Assembly: GCA_046262995.1 (NCBI GenBank)
Contig: JBHELQ010000132.1
Coordinates: forward strand, 1-19,509
Source of the DNA: JBHELQ01 sp046262995
GTDB taxonomy: Bacteria; Actinomycetota; Thermoleophilia; Solirubrobacterales; Thermoleophilaceae
Length of the DNA stretch: 19,509 bases
Direction of reading: 5' to 3'
Position 1 is the stretch's first letter; every line of letters begins with the position of its first letter. This document shows positions 1-5,917 of the stretch, one piece after another. Made by a program: the position numbers and the translations under genes. The notes under the pieces were generated by a model that was not told the DNA's origin, made no database searches, and saw only the letters and a list, made by a program, of their open reading frames with translations.

Positions 1-218
1 CGCGAGTCCGGATGGGTCCGGCAGGTTGGCGTCTACTACGGCACCGCCGTTGCCATCGCCGGCTTCGTCGTTGACGCCGCCCGGGCCGGGAGGCGGAACC
101 TCGCCGGCCGGAGCGGCGGCTCCCTGGCCCGGAGCACTCAACGCTTGCTCAGCAATCTACGATTGCTCACTGATGCGGAGACTACCGCCGCCGCTTGGCC
201 CGCGCCAGTCGAATTCGC
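1..218. other. Unassigned region left of lpdA
   Basis: No gene is called with confidence here. Two frames compete. On the minus strand a frame opens after an in-frame TAG. It could start at a TTG whose first base is 141, and it runs off the left edge; its product would be Ala/Gly/Pro-rich and acidic (begins SAPGQGAAAPAGEV), with GC at codon position 3 of about 72 percent by hand count. On the plus strand, frame 1 is open from base 1, has about 90 percent GC3 over the first 45 codons and includes a hydrophobic stretch (VYYGTAVAIAGFVV). It has no stop until 453, however, deep inside antisense lpdA, so it cannot end sensibly. The dyad at 145-167 favours a leftward promoter and therefore the minus-strand frame. 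The sequence left of the window would decide this. Confidence 0.3.
145..167. promoter_or_regulatory. Candidate MarR-type operator, overlapping dyads
   Basis: Two inverted repeats overlap here. TTGCT-C-AGCAA spans 145-155. AGCAATC-TAC-GATTGCT spans 151-167 and is a perfect 7-base dyad with a 3-base centre. The first resembles the TTGCC-N2-GGCAA layout of MarR-family boxes. On the minus strand the second dyad covers a -10-like TAGATT (plus coordinates 154-159), which would place a leftward transcript start near 147, just ahead of a TTG at 141. The dyads are read directly from the sequence; the regulator family and direction are inferred. Because 3-base loops are tight, a DNA operator is likelier than an RNA hairpin. 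Confidence 0.4.
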
Positions 219-1601
219 TCAGCCGTGGATCAGCCAGCCGTCGGTGGCCCGCGCGCCTTCCATCACGGCCTCGGCGAAGGCCGGGTGCGGGTGGATCGTG
301 CGGGCCACCTCGTGGAAGCCGCCCTCGAGGGCCTGGGCGTTCACGAGCTCCTGGATCAGGTCGGCGGCCTTGACCGACACGATGTGGCCGCCCAGGAGCT
401 CGCCGTACTTCTTGTCGCCCACGATCTTGATCATGCCGCCGCGATCGCCGTAGACGGTGGGCGCGCCCACGGCGCCCATCGGCACCTTGCCGACGACAAC
501 GTCGTGGCCCTCGTCGCGGGCCTCCTTCTCGGTCATGCCGAAGCTCGCGACCTGGGGGTGGCAGAAGGTCACGGCCGGGACGAAGCGGTAGTCGATCGGG
601 TGCGGGTCCTTGCCCGCCGCGTCCTCCACGGCGATGATGCCCTCGTCGGATGCCTTGTGGGCCAGAGCGGGGCCGGGGACCATGTCGCCGATCGCCCAGA
701 CCCCCTCCCGCGATGTGCGGAGCGTCCCGTTGACCTTGACCAGGCCGCGCTCATCGCGCTCGATGCCGGCGTCCTCCAGGCCCAGGCCCTCCACATCGGC
801 GCCGCGGCCGGCGGCGATGCACAGGTAGTCGAACTCCTCGCTCTCGCCGTTGAAGCCGATCTTGACTGACTTGTCCGAGGGCTCGGCGGACTCGACCTCG
901 GCGCCGGTCTCGATGCGCACGTTCTGCTTCTGGATCTCCTTCGCGCAGGCCTTCGAGATCTCCTCGTCCTCGAGCGGCAGGATCTGGTCGAGCGCCTCGA
1001 GCAGCAGCACCTCGGTGCCGAGCCGGCCCAGCGCGGAGGCGACCTCGACCCCGGACGCGCCGGCGCCGATCACGCACAGGCGCCCCGGCTGCTCGCCGAG
1101 CAGCCAGGTGGCGGCGGTGTCGAGCACGCGGCCGCCGAACTTCAGGTCCAGGATCGGCTTGGCGATCGAGCCGCAGGCAAGGACCACCTTGTCGGCCTCG
1201 ATCTCCTGGCCGTCCTTCTCGGCGCCCACGCGCACGTTGCCGTCCTCGGTCAGCGCGCCGTGGCCCTCGATCAGCTCGATCTTGTTCTTCTTGAACAGCC
1301 CGCCGACGCCGCCCGTCAGGGTCTTGATCACCTTGTCGCGGTGCTTGGCGGCGCCTTTCCAGTCGAGCTCGGCGCCGCTCACGGAGATGCCGAACTGGTC
1401 GGCGTGCTGCACCTCGGTCATCACCTCGGCCACGCGCAGTATCGCCTTGGCGGGGATGCAGGCCTCGTTCAGGCAGCGCCCGCCGACGTTCGCCTTCTCG
1501 AGCACGGCGGTCTTCATGCCGAGCTGGGCCGCCCGGATCGCGGCCACGTAGCCGCCCGGGCCGGAGCCGATGACCACGCAGTCGTACTTCGATTCGGGCA
1601 C
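219..1601 (-). CDS. lpdA: Dihydrolipoyl dehydrogenase (E3)
   Basis: This is the FAD-dependent E3 subunit, which reoxidises dihydrolipoamide of 2-oxo-acid dehydrogenase complexes or the glycine cleavage system using NAD+, in the cytoplasm. The 460 residues are full family length. Visible features are the N-terminal FAD motif GSGPGG (12-17), the redox disulfide in GGRCLNEAC with C43 and C48, a second Rossmann motif GAGASGVEV for NAD near residue 180, the GD motif for FAD (AIGDM) near residue 305, and the catalytic His-Glu pair H439/E444 in HPHPAFAE. The start is a GTG with no clear Shine-Dalgarno; a -10-like TAGCTT lies 8 bases upstream, suggesting a leaderless message. The gene diverges from the NTF2-like array. 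No E1 or E2 gene lies beside it, so the complex it serves cannot be told here. Confidence 0.97.
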   Translation of the reverse strand: MPESKYDCVVIGSGPGGYVAAIRAAQLGMKTAVLEKANVGGRCLNEACIPAKAILRVAEVMTEVQHADQFGISVSGAELDWKGAAKHRDKVIKTLTGGVGGLFKKNKIELIEGHGALTEDGNVRVGAEKDGQEIEADKVVLACGSIAKPILDLKFGGRVLDTAATWLLGEQPGRLCVIGAGASGVEVASALGRLGTEVLLLEALDQILPLEDEEISKACAKEIQKQNVRIETGAEVESAEPSDKSVKIGFNGESEEFDYLCIAAGRGADVEGLGLEDAGIERDERGLVKVNGTLRTSREGVWAIGDMVPGPALAHKASDEGIIAVEDAAGKDPHPIDYRFVPAVTFCHPQVASFGMTEKEARDEGHDVVVGKVPMGAVGAPTVYGDRGGMIKIVGDKKYGELLGGHIVSVKAADLIQELVNAQALEGGFHEVARTIHPHPAFAEAVMEGARATDGWLIHG

Positions 1602-1609
1602 GGCGCTGA

Positions 1610-1657
1610 AAGCTACCCGACGCCCGCTTGGCTCACCGGTGCCTGGGACGGGATACT
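1610..1657. promoter_or_regulatory. Divergent promoter region, lpdA and NTF2 array
   Basis: On the plus strand TTGGCT (1628-1633), an 18-base spacer and GATACT (1652-1657) match sigma-70 type -35 and -10 boxes at four of six positions each. GATACT ends 9 bases before the ATG at 1667, so transcription would begin almost at that codon. On the minus strand TAGCTT (plus 1610-1615) ends 8 bases before the lpdA GTG. Both fit leaderless initiation, known to be common in actinobacteria. The assignments were made by eye and are inference. Confidence 0.4.
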
Positions 1658-1666
1658 CCGGCCGCC

Positions 1667-1732
1667 ATGTCGCGGGAGAACATGGAGCTGGTGCGTCGGG
1701 TCAACCAGGCCCACGAGCGGGATCGGGAGTAG
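1667..1732 (+). pseudogene. Remnant of an NTF2-like gene, 21 codons
   Basis: A 21-codon frame begins MSRENMELVRR, the N-terminal signature of the NTF2-like genes that follow (copy at 2138: MSRENVELVRQ), and then stops. Its end shares the bases GGAGTAGGCGATG with the end of the 132-codon copy at 1736-2134, including the stop and the 3-base gap to the next ATG. The distance from this start to the next is 69 bases, against about 402 for the intact copies. The difference, 333 bases, is exactly 111 codons, so an in-frame internal deletion of a former 132-residue copy explains it. The promoter and start codon appear intact, so it may still be translated and could now act as a leader ORF. It is too short to fold as an NTF2 domain. 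Confidence 0.65.
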
Positions 1733-1735
1733 GCG

Positions 1736-2134
1736 ATGGCGACCAACGCTGAGTTCGTGCGCAGTGCGTACACCGTCCTGACGGACCGAGCCTTCCTTGA
1801 GTGGGTCGAGCGCGCGCTGCCGCCCGAGTTCGAGTGGCACCCGTTCGAGGAGCTGCCCGATAGCCGCGTCCGCCGCGGTCCGGAAGAGATCAAGCGCTTC
1901 TTCGCAGAGGCGCTGGCCGACTGGCCTGACTGGAGGCCGGAGCCGAAGGATGTTCATGAAGTGGGTGAGGATCAGGTCGTGGTGACCGCCTTCGGCCACA
2001 CGACGAGCAGGCACGGGGTCGAGGGCACGATCCACTTCACGCAGGTCTGGGAGTTCGACGACGGCCGGCCGCTGCGTGTCAGGGAGTTTCTCGACCACAC
2101 CAAGGCCCTCGAAGTCGTTCGGCAGGCGGAGTAG
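1736..2134 (+). CDS. NTF2/SnoaL-like protein, array copy 1
   Basis: A 132-residue protein of the cone-shaped alpha+beta NTF2-like superfamily (SnoaL-type). It has an N-terminal helix (NAEFVRSAYTVL), the acidic/aromatic strand FEWHPFEELP, a helix EEIKRFFAEAL, and C-terminal strands ending in QVWEFDDGRPLRVREFLD, which is the usual shape of the final hairpin. It lacks the MSRENVELV signature of its neighbours, beginning MATNAEFVRSA, so it is the most diverged of the first three. The start follows the remnant's stop by 3 bases and GGGAG lies upstream. Such folds serve as small isomerases, cyclases, hydrolases or binding domains; the substrate cannot be inferred. It is probably co-transcribed with the next three genes. 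Confidence 0.85.
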   Translation: MATNAEFVRSAYTVLTDRAFLEWVERALPPEFEWHPFEELPDSRVRRGPEEIKRFFAEALADWPDWRPEPKDVHEVGEDQVVVTAFGHTTSRHGVEGTIHFTQVWEFDDGRPLRVREFLDHTKALEVVRQAE

Positions 2135-2137
2135 GCG

Positions 2138-2536
2138 ATGTCGCGGGAGAACGTGGAGCTCGTGCGGCAGACCTTCGAGGCCTGGAATGCGGGCGATCTC
2201 GACGGGGTGACGAGCTCGCTGGATGCGGAGGCCGAGTTCATCCCTCTTCGGTCCCAGCTCGACCAATCGCCGTACAAAGGACCGGAGGGGATGCGGCGAT
2301 TCGCCCGCGACGCCGACGAGGAGTGGGAATACCTACGGCTGGTGGCCGACGAGATACGCGATCTGGGCGACCGCGTCCTCGTGCTCGGACGCTTCGACGC
2401 TCGCGGAAGGGCGAGCGGAATGGACCTCGAGTTCCCGGTCGCATGGATCGTGCGCTTCCGGGACGGGAAGATCGCCTTCATCAGGACCTATTCGGATCCT
2501 GGCGAGGCCGTGAAGGCAGCGCGAACCGACGACTAG
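2138..2536 (+). CDS. NTF2/SnoaL-like protein, array copy 2
   Basis: A 132-residue NTF2-like protein beginning MSRENVELVRQTFEAWNAGD, a signature common in actinobacterial SnoaL-like proteins. The helix-strand order is typical: N-terminal helix, the strand AEFIPLRS, a YKGPEGMRRF loop and helix, a strand pair around DRVLVLGRFDARG, and the last hairpin WIVRFRDGKIAFIRTYSD. The start lies 3 bases after the previous stop, with GGCGGAG as ribosome binding site inside the end of copy 1, so translation is probably coupled. Length and layout match copies 1 and 3, indicating tandem duplication. The function is unknown; the conserved pocket residues differ between copies, which suggests different ligands rather than gene dosage. 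Confidence 0.88.
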   Translation: MSRENVELVRQTFEAWNAGDLDGVTSSLDAEAEFIPLRSQLDQSPYKGPEGMRRFARDADEEWEYLRLVADEIRDLGDRVLVLGRFDARGRASGMDLEFPVAWIVRFRDGKIAFIRTYSDPGEAVKAARTDD

Positions 2537-2538
2537 CG

Positions 2539-2937
2539 ATGTCGCGCGCGAACGTCGAGCTCGTCGAGCGCGCCTACCGTGCGCTGAACCGCCATGACCT
2601 GGACGGCTTCATGGAGCTCTGCGCCGCCGACGTGGAGTACGTGAATCCGCCCGGAGCGGCCGACCCCGGCGTCCGACGCGGCCAGCGGGAGTTCAGAGCG
2701 GCGCTGCAGTCGCTGCTCGACAGCTTCGAGGACTACCGGGCCGAGCCGCAACGGATGGTCGAGGCCGGATCGGCCGTGGTGGCGATCGAGCGCTCCAGCG
2801 GGCGCGGCAGGACCAGCGGCGCGTCGTTCGAGGTCGTACACGCGCACGTCTTCACGATCGAGGAGGGGAAGATCGTGCGCTTCGAATGGTTTCCCGAGCC
2901 CGAGGAGGCGCTTGCGGCCGGGGGGCCGGCGGAGTAG
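2539..2937 (+). CDS. NTF2/SnoaL-like protein, array copy 3
   Basis: A 132-residue NTF2-like protein beginning MSRANVELVERAYRALNRHD, with the family's strand VEYVNPPG, the helix REFRAALQSLLDSF followed by EDYRAEP, and the final hairpin VFTIEEGKIVRFEWFPE. The ATG is 2 bases after the stop of copy 2. The reading frame stays open upstream of this ATG, but the ATG matches the family start and avoids overlap with copy 2, so it was chosen. It is closest to copy 2 at the N-terminus (MSRxNVELV). Probably part of one transcript from the promoter near 1630-1657. No specific reaction can be assigned. Confidence 0.87.
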   Translation: MSRANVELVERAYRALNRHDLDGFMELCAADVEYVNPPGAADPGVRRGQREFRAALQSLLDSFEDYRAEPQRMVEAGSAVVAIERSSGRGRTSGASFEVVHAHVFTIEEGKIVRFEWFPEPEEALAAGGPAE

Positions 2938-2941
2938 AGCC

Positions 2942-3355
2942 ATGTCCCGCAAGGAGGTCGAGCTTGCGCGCGGGGCCTGGGACCGCATGGCTCCGGATGG
3001 GGCGCGGGGTGAAGTCCCCGAAGACGCGTACCCCGTGTTCGATCCCGGCGTGACGTACGTCGAGGACCCGAGCTGGCCGGGCAGCGGGTCCTTCCGGGGC
3101 TGGGACTCGATTCGCGCCCGCTTCCGGGAGTACCTGGACATCTTCGGACCGGTCACAGGCGCGCTGCAGGAGACCCTGGACGCGGGAGACCGCGTGGTTC
3201 TGATCTTTCGCGCTTCCGGGCAGAGCGCCGGCGGCGGCGTTCCCTTCGAGCAGGAGTGGGCCTACGTGTGGCGGTTCCGTGACGGGCGCGTAGTGGAGTG
3301 GCGCGCCTACGTGGACAAGGACGAGGCCCTGGCAGCGGCCGGGCTGCGGGACTGA
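2942..3355 (+). CDS. NTF2/SnoaL-like protein, array copy 4
   Basis: A 137-residue NTF2-like protein beginning MSRKEVELARGAWDRM, followed by an insertion-rich N-terminal section (APDGARGEVPEDAYPVF). The strand VTYVEDPSWPGSG and helix WDSIRARFREYLDIF follow, and the protein closes with YVWRFRDGRVVEWRAYVD, the family's C-terminal hairpin. The ATG lies 4 bases after copy 3, with GGCGGAG upstream in the copy 3 tail. It is slightly longer and more diverged than copies 1-3, so it is either an older duplicate or a recruited family member. It ends 9 bases before the membrane glycosyltransferase and is probably co-transcribed with it. Confidence 0.87.
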   Translation: MSRKEVELARGAWDRMAPDGARGEVPEDAYPVFDPGVTYVEDPSWPGSGSFRGWDSIRARFREYLDIFGPVTGALQETLDAGDRVVLIFRASGQSAGGGVPFEQEWAYVWRFRDGRVVEWRAYVDKDEALAAAGLRD

Positions 3356-3364
3356 CGGACTGGC

Positions 3365-4690
3365 ATGGGGGTCCCTGTCCGCCGGCGACCTCTGCCTCGT
3401 GGCCGGCCCCTGACCCAGGCCGCCTGGTTCTACCCGCTGGCGCTGGCGGTCCCGTTCCTGATCGGCATCGCCGTGCTGAAGGGGCTGACCGTGGAGATCG
3501 ACACCTTCCACGGGTCGGACGCGCGGATCTACCAGCTGCCGACGATCCGGCAGTTCGCGCGGCAGCTGCCCGGGGTCGATCTCGGCGACTACCCGGCTGC
3601 GCAGACGCCCCTCTTCCACCTCGTCATGGCCGTCTGGGGGAAGGTCGTGGGCTTCGAGCCCTGGCGCCTGCGGCTGCTGAACGTCGCCTTCTCCTACTTG
3701 GCCGTTCTCGCCCTCTTCCGGCTGCTCTGGCGGCAGCTCGGGGTGGGGCGAACGCAGGCCTTCGCGCTGGCGCTCGTCTTCGCCCTGTCGCCGTACTTCT
3801 TCGGCGCCTCCTTCGCCGTGCTGACCGACAACCTGGCGCTGCTGTTCGGCGTGCTGGCCGTCGGCTGGTTCCTGCGCGCCCGGCGCGAGGGCGCCCTGGC
3901 CCCGTTCGCCCTGGGCTGCGCCGCCATGGCCGGCGCTGTGCTGACCAGGCAGTCCTTCCTGTGGCTGGCGCCGATCGCCGCCTGGGCGCTCCTGCCGTGG
4001 CCCCTTACGAGGCGAAAGCTGGCCGGCGCGCTGATGGTGCTCGCGGCGCTGTCGCCGTTCGCGGCGCTCGTGATCGACTGGGGCGCGCTGGTGCCACCCG
4101 GCTCCGACCCCGCCTCATGCGGCCTCTGCCAGGACAGGGCCGGGCTCCGCCGCAGCGGGCTGACGCTCCGCTCGGTCCTCTTCACGGTCTCCCTGGTCGG
4201 CCTGTATGCGGCGGCGATCTGGGGACCGGGGCTCCTGCGGCGCGCGCGCGAGCTCCGGCCGCGATTCTCGTTGGTGGTGCTTTCGCTCGTGGGGGGCGGA
4301 GCTCTGCTGGCCGTCTCGCAGCTCGCCTATCGCCCCGCCACGTCGGAGCACGGAGCGGACGCCGGCTATCTCTGGAAGCTCTCGGACCAGCTGCCGGAGC
4401 CCGGCGGCTCCTCGCTGCTCTTCTGGGCGCTCGTGCCGCTCGGAGCCGTGGCCCTGGCGCTCCTCCTGTCGCGTGTGGGGATCGACTCGCTGCCCACGGT
4501 CTTCCTGGCGGGCTTCCTGCTGGCCGCCGTCCCCGTCGGCCTCGTGTACCAGAAGTACTTCGACCCCTACGTCCTCTGGGCGCTGGCGATGCTCGCTCGA
4601 CCTGCCGACCTTCGCGTCCGGGCGGACTACGCCGGGCTGGCGCTTCTGGCGGCCGCGTTCGTGGCCTACGCGCTCAGCTTCGCGGGCTGA
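3365..4690 (+). CDS. GT-C-type membrane glycosyltransferase, ALG10-like traits
   Basis: A 441-residue polytopic membrane protein with roughly ten hydrophobic segments, the first at about 19-40 (WFYPLALAVPFLIGIAVL). The first extracytoplasmic loop is polar (EIDTFHGSDARIYQLP, then DYPAAQTPLFH), which fits lipid-sugar-dependent GT-C transferases, where acidic residues of this loop act in catalysis. The pairing of that loop with an Arg-Gln motif near residue 197 (LTRQSFLW) and a late YQKYFDPYVLW resembles the ALG10/DIE2 family of alpha-glucosyltransferases; this is my reading by eye and uncertain. The ATG follows the last NTF2-like gene by 9 bases. A likely role is adding a sugar to a cell-envelope glycan or lipid from a polyprenyl-phosphate donor. 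The donor and acceptor are unknown. Confidence 0.75.
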   Translation: MGVPVRRRPLPRGRPLTQAAWFYPLALAVPFLIGIAVLKGLTVEIDTFHGSDARIYQLPTIRQFARQLPGVDLGDYPAAQTPLFHLVMAVWGKVVGFEPWRLRLLNVAFSYLAVLALFRLLWRQLGVGRTQAFALALVFALSPYFFGASFAVLTDNLALLFGVLAVGWFLRARREGALAPFALGCAAMAGAVLTRQSFLWLAPIAAWALLPWPLTRRKLAGALMVLAALSPFAALVIDWGALVPPGSDPASCGLCQDRAGLRRSGLTLRSVLFTVSLVGLYAAAIWGPGLLRRARELRPRFSLVVLSLVGGGALLAVSQLAYRPATSEHGADAGYLWKLSDQLPEPGGSSLLFWALVPLGAVALALLLSRVGIDSLPTVFLAGFLLAAVPVGLVYQKYFDPYVLWALAMLARPADLRVRADYAGLALLAAAFVAYALSFAG

Positions 4691-4703
4691 CCAGGCGCCG
4701 CCG

Positions 4704-5243
4704 CTACGACGAGCCCGGGCGCTCCGGCATCTGGATCCGCGCCATCGCCTTGATCAGGAACCAGAACAGCGTGCCGGCCGCGGCGACGACCGCGACGGCG
4801 ATGATCGCGCTCTGGGCGTTCGCCGCGCGCAGCAACAGGAGGCTGAACACCAGGATCACGATCCCGAGCAGAGCCTCCATCCCGAGCACGGCGTAGTACT
4901 TGGCACGCCACATGCCCCAGGCCACGAACAGCATCAGGCCGCTGTAGGCGGCCACGCCGACGACGCTCGGTCGCCGGCCGCTCACCTCGAAGCCCGCGGC
5001 ATACGACACGAGGTTCGCCAGGGCGAGCAGCAACGCCACGACCGCCCCGACGGTGACCGCGGTCGGGCGCTCGCCGGGCGCGAGCGGCTTGAGCGCCGCC
5101 CTGGCCGCCTCGTCCTTCTGGCGCGAGCGGGCGTAGGCGGCGGTCGTGCCCCTCGGCTCCCGCGCGGGCTCGCTCTGGGCGGGAGGACGCCGCTGGCGCT
5201 GCCGCTGCTTTCCGCGCCGCTTGCGGCTACGGCGCTGCGCCAA
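4704..5243 (-). CDS. Four-helix membrane protein with basic N-terminus
   Basis: I do not recognise a named family. I place the start at the TTG at 5243, giving 179 residues and a 17-base overlap with the end of thiE; GGAGGA lies about 11 bases upstream. The frame is open further upstream to 5291, but that would overlap thiE by 65 bases. The first 35 residues are strongly basic (MAQRRSRKRRGKQRQRQ). After a polar stretch come four hydrophobic segments: TVGAVVALLLALANLVSYAA, VGVAAYSGLMLFVAWGMW, YYAVLGMEALLGIVILVFSL and AIIAVAVVAAAGTLFWFLI. The end (IQMPERPGSS) is short and polar. The gene converges on the membrane glycosyltransferase with only 13 bases between stops. It is probably co-transcribed with thiE, though nothing in it suggests a thiamine role. 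Confidence 0.8.
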   Translation of the reverse strand: MAQRRSRKRRGKQRQRQRRPPAQSEPAREPRGTTAAYARSRQKDEAARAALKPLAPGERPTAVTVGAVVALLLALANLVSYAAGFEVSGRRPSVVGVAAYSGLMLFVAWGMWRAKYYAVLGMEALLGIVILVFSLLLLRAANAQSAIIAVAVVAAAGTLFWFLIKAMARIQMPERPGSS

Positions 5244-5910
5244 GCGGGCCGCCCTCCTCCAGGGCCGTGCGCAGGGCGGCGGCTCCCGCACGCGGATCGT
5301 CCGCGTCGCGGATCGCGCGCACGACGATCAAGCGCTCTGCGCCCGCGGCCACCACCTGGCGGACGTTACCTGGGTCGATCCCGCCGATAGCGAACCAGGC
5401 GCGCCCCCGCGCGTGCCGGGCGGCGTGCTCGATCAGCGACAGGCCGGTCGCCGGTCGCCCCGCCTTCGTCGGGGTCTCGTACACCGGCCCCACGCTGAGC
5501 TCGTCGACGTCCGTCGCGAGCGCTGCCTCGAGCTGGGCCTCGGAGTGGGTCGAGACACCGATCAGCACGTCGGGGCCCACCGCGGCGCGCACCTCCTCGA
5601 CGGGAGCGTCGTGCTGGCCCACGTGCACGCCGTCGGCCCCGGCCGCGGCCACCAGGTCGGGTCGGTCGTTGACCCAGAACAGGGCGTCGTGCTCGGCGCA
5701 CACCGCGCGGAACAGCGAAGCCGAGCGCAGCAGCGCGTCGTCGTCCGCCGCCTTGTCGCGCAGCTGGACAATGTCGACGCCTCCCGCGAGCGCGGCCCGC
5801 AGGACCTGCTCGGCGTCCCGGCCTGGCGGCGCGCCCTCCATGACCAGGTAGAGGCGGGCGGCTCCAAGCCGCTCCCTGCGGGCGTGGCCGATCCCGCGGC
5901 CGCCGCTCAA
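5227..5910 (-). CDS. thiE: Thiamine-phosphate synthase
   Basis: ThiE joins HMP pyrophosphate and the thiazole phosphate to make thiamine monophosphate in the cytoplasm. The 227-residue protein shows the family's TIM-barrel motifs in order: VQLRDK (48-53) for pyrophosphate binding, WVNDRPDLV, GADGVHVGQHD, the VGPVYETPTKAG loop and AIGGI near the C-terminus. The start taken is TTG, 7 bases after the stop of the upstream glycoside hydrolase gene; no other start lies close before the first strand (RLYLVMEG). No TPP riboswitch is visible in front of it, unlike the thiO-thiS-thiG operon about 3 kb away, so it seems to be expressed from the hydrolase transcript or from a promoter within that gene. 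The assignment is secure; the exact start is less so. Confidence 0.95.
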   Translation of the reverse strand: MSGGRGIGHARRERLGAARLYLVMEGAPPGRDAEQVLRAALAGGVDIVQLRDKAADDDALLRSASLFRAVCAEHDALFWVNDRPDLVAAAGADGVHVGQHDAPVEEVRAAVGPDVLIGVSTHSEAQLEAALATDVDELSVGPVYETPTKAGRPATGLSLIEHAARHARGRAWFAIGGIDPGNVRQVVAAGAERLIVVRAIRDADDPRAGAAALRTALEEGGPLGAAP

Positions 5911-5917
5911 CTCGCGC

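Noticed and set aside
1..453. Plus-strand frame 1 with a membrane-like segment and high GC3 at its left end
   Set aside because: It has no stop before 453 and would overlap lpdA by 235 bases on the opposite strand, so it is not called as a gene. The left part is noted in the unassigned region.
1736..3355. Toxin-antitoxin or phage-defence reading of the tandem small genes
   Set aside because: All four have NTF2-like strand and helix patterns and near-equal length. No toxin, nuclease or antitoxin motif is present.
3298..4896. Plus-strand 532-codon frame overlapping the membrane glycosyltransferase
   Set aside because: The translation is Arg/Ala/Pro-rich without hydrophobic segments or domains, while the overlapping frame gives a coherent polytopic membrane protein.
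5244..5291. Longer N-terminus of the four-helix membrane protein from 5291
   Set aside because: It would overlap thiE by 65 bases. The TTG at 5243 gives a compact overlap with an acceptable GGAGGA site.
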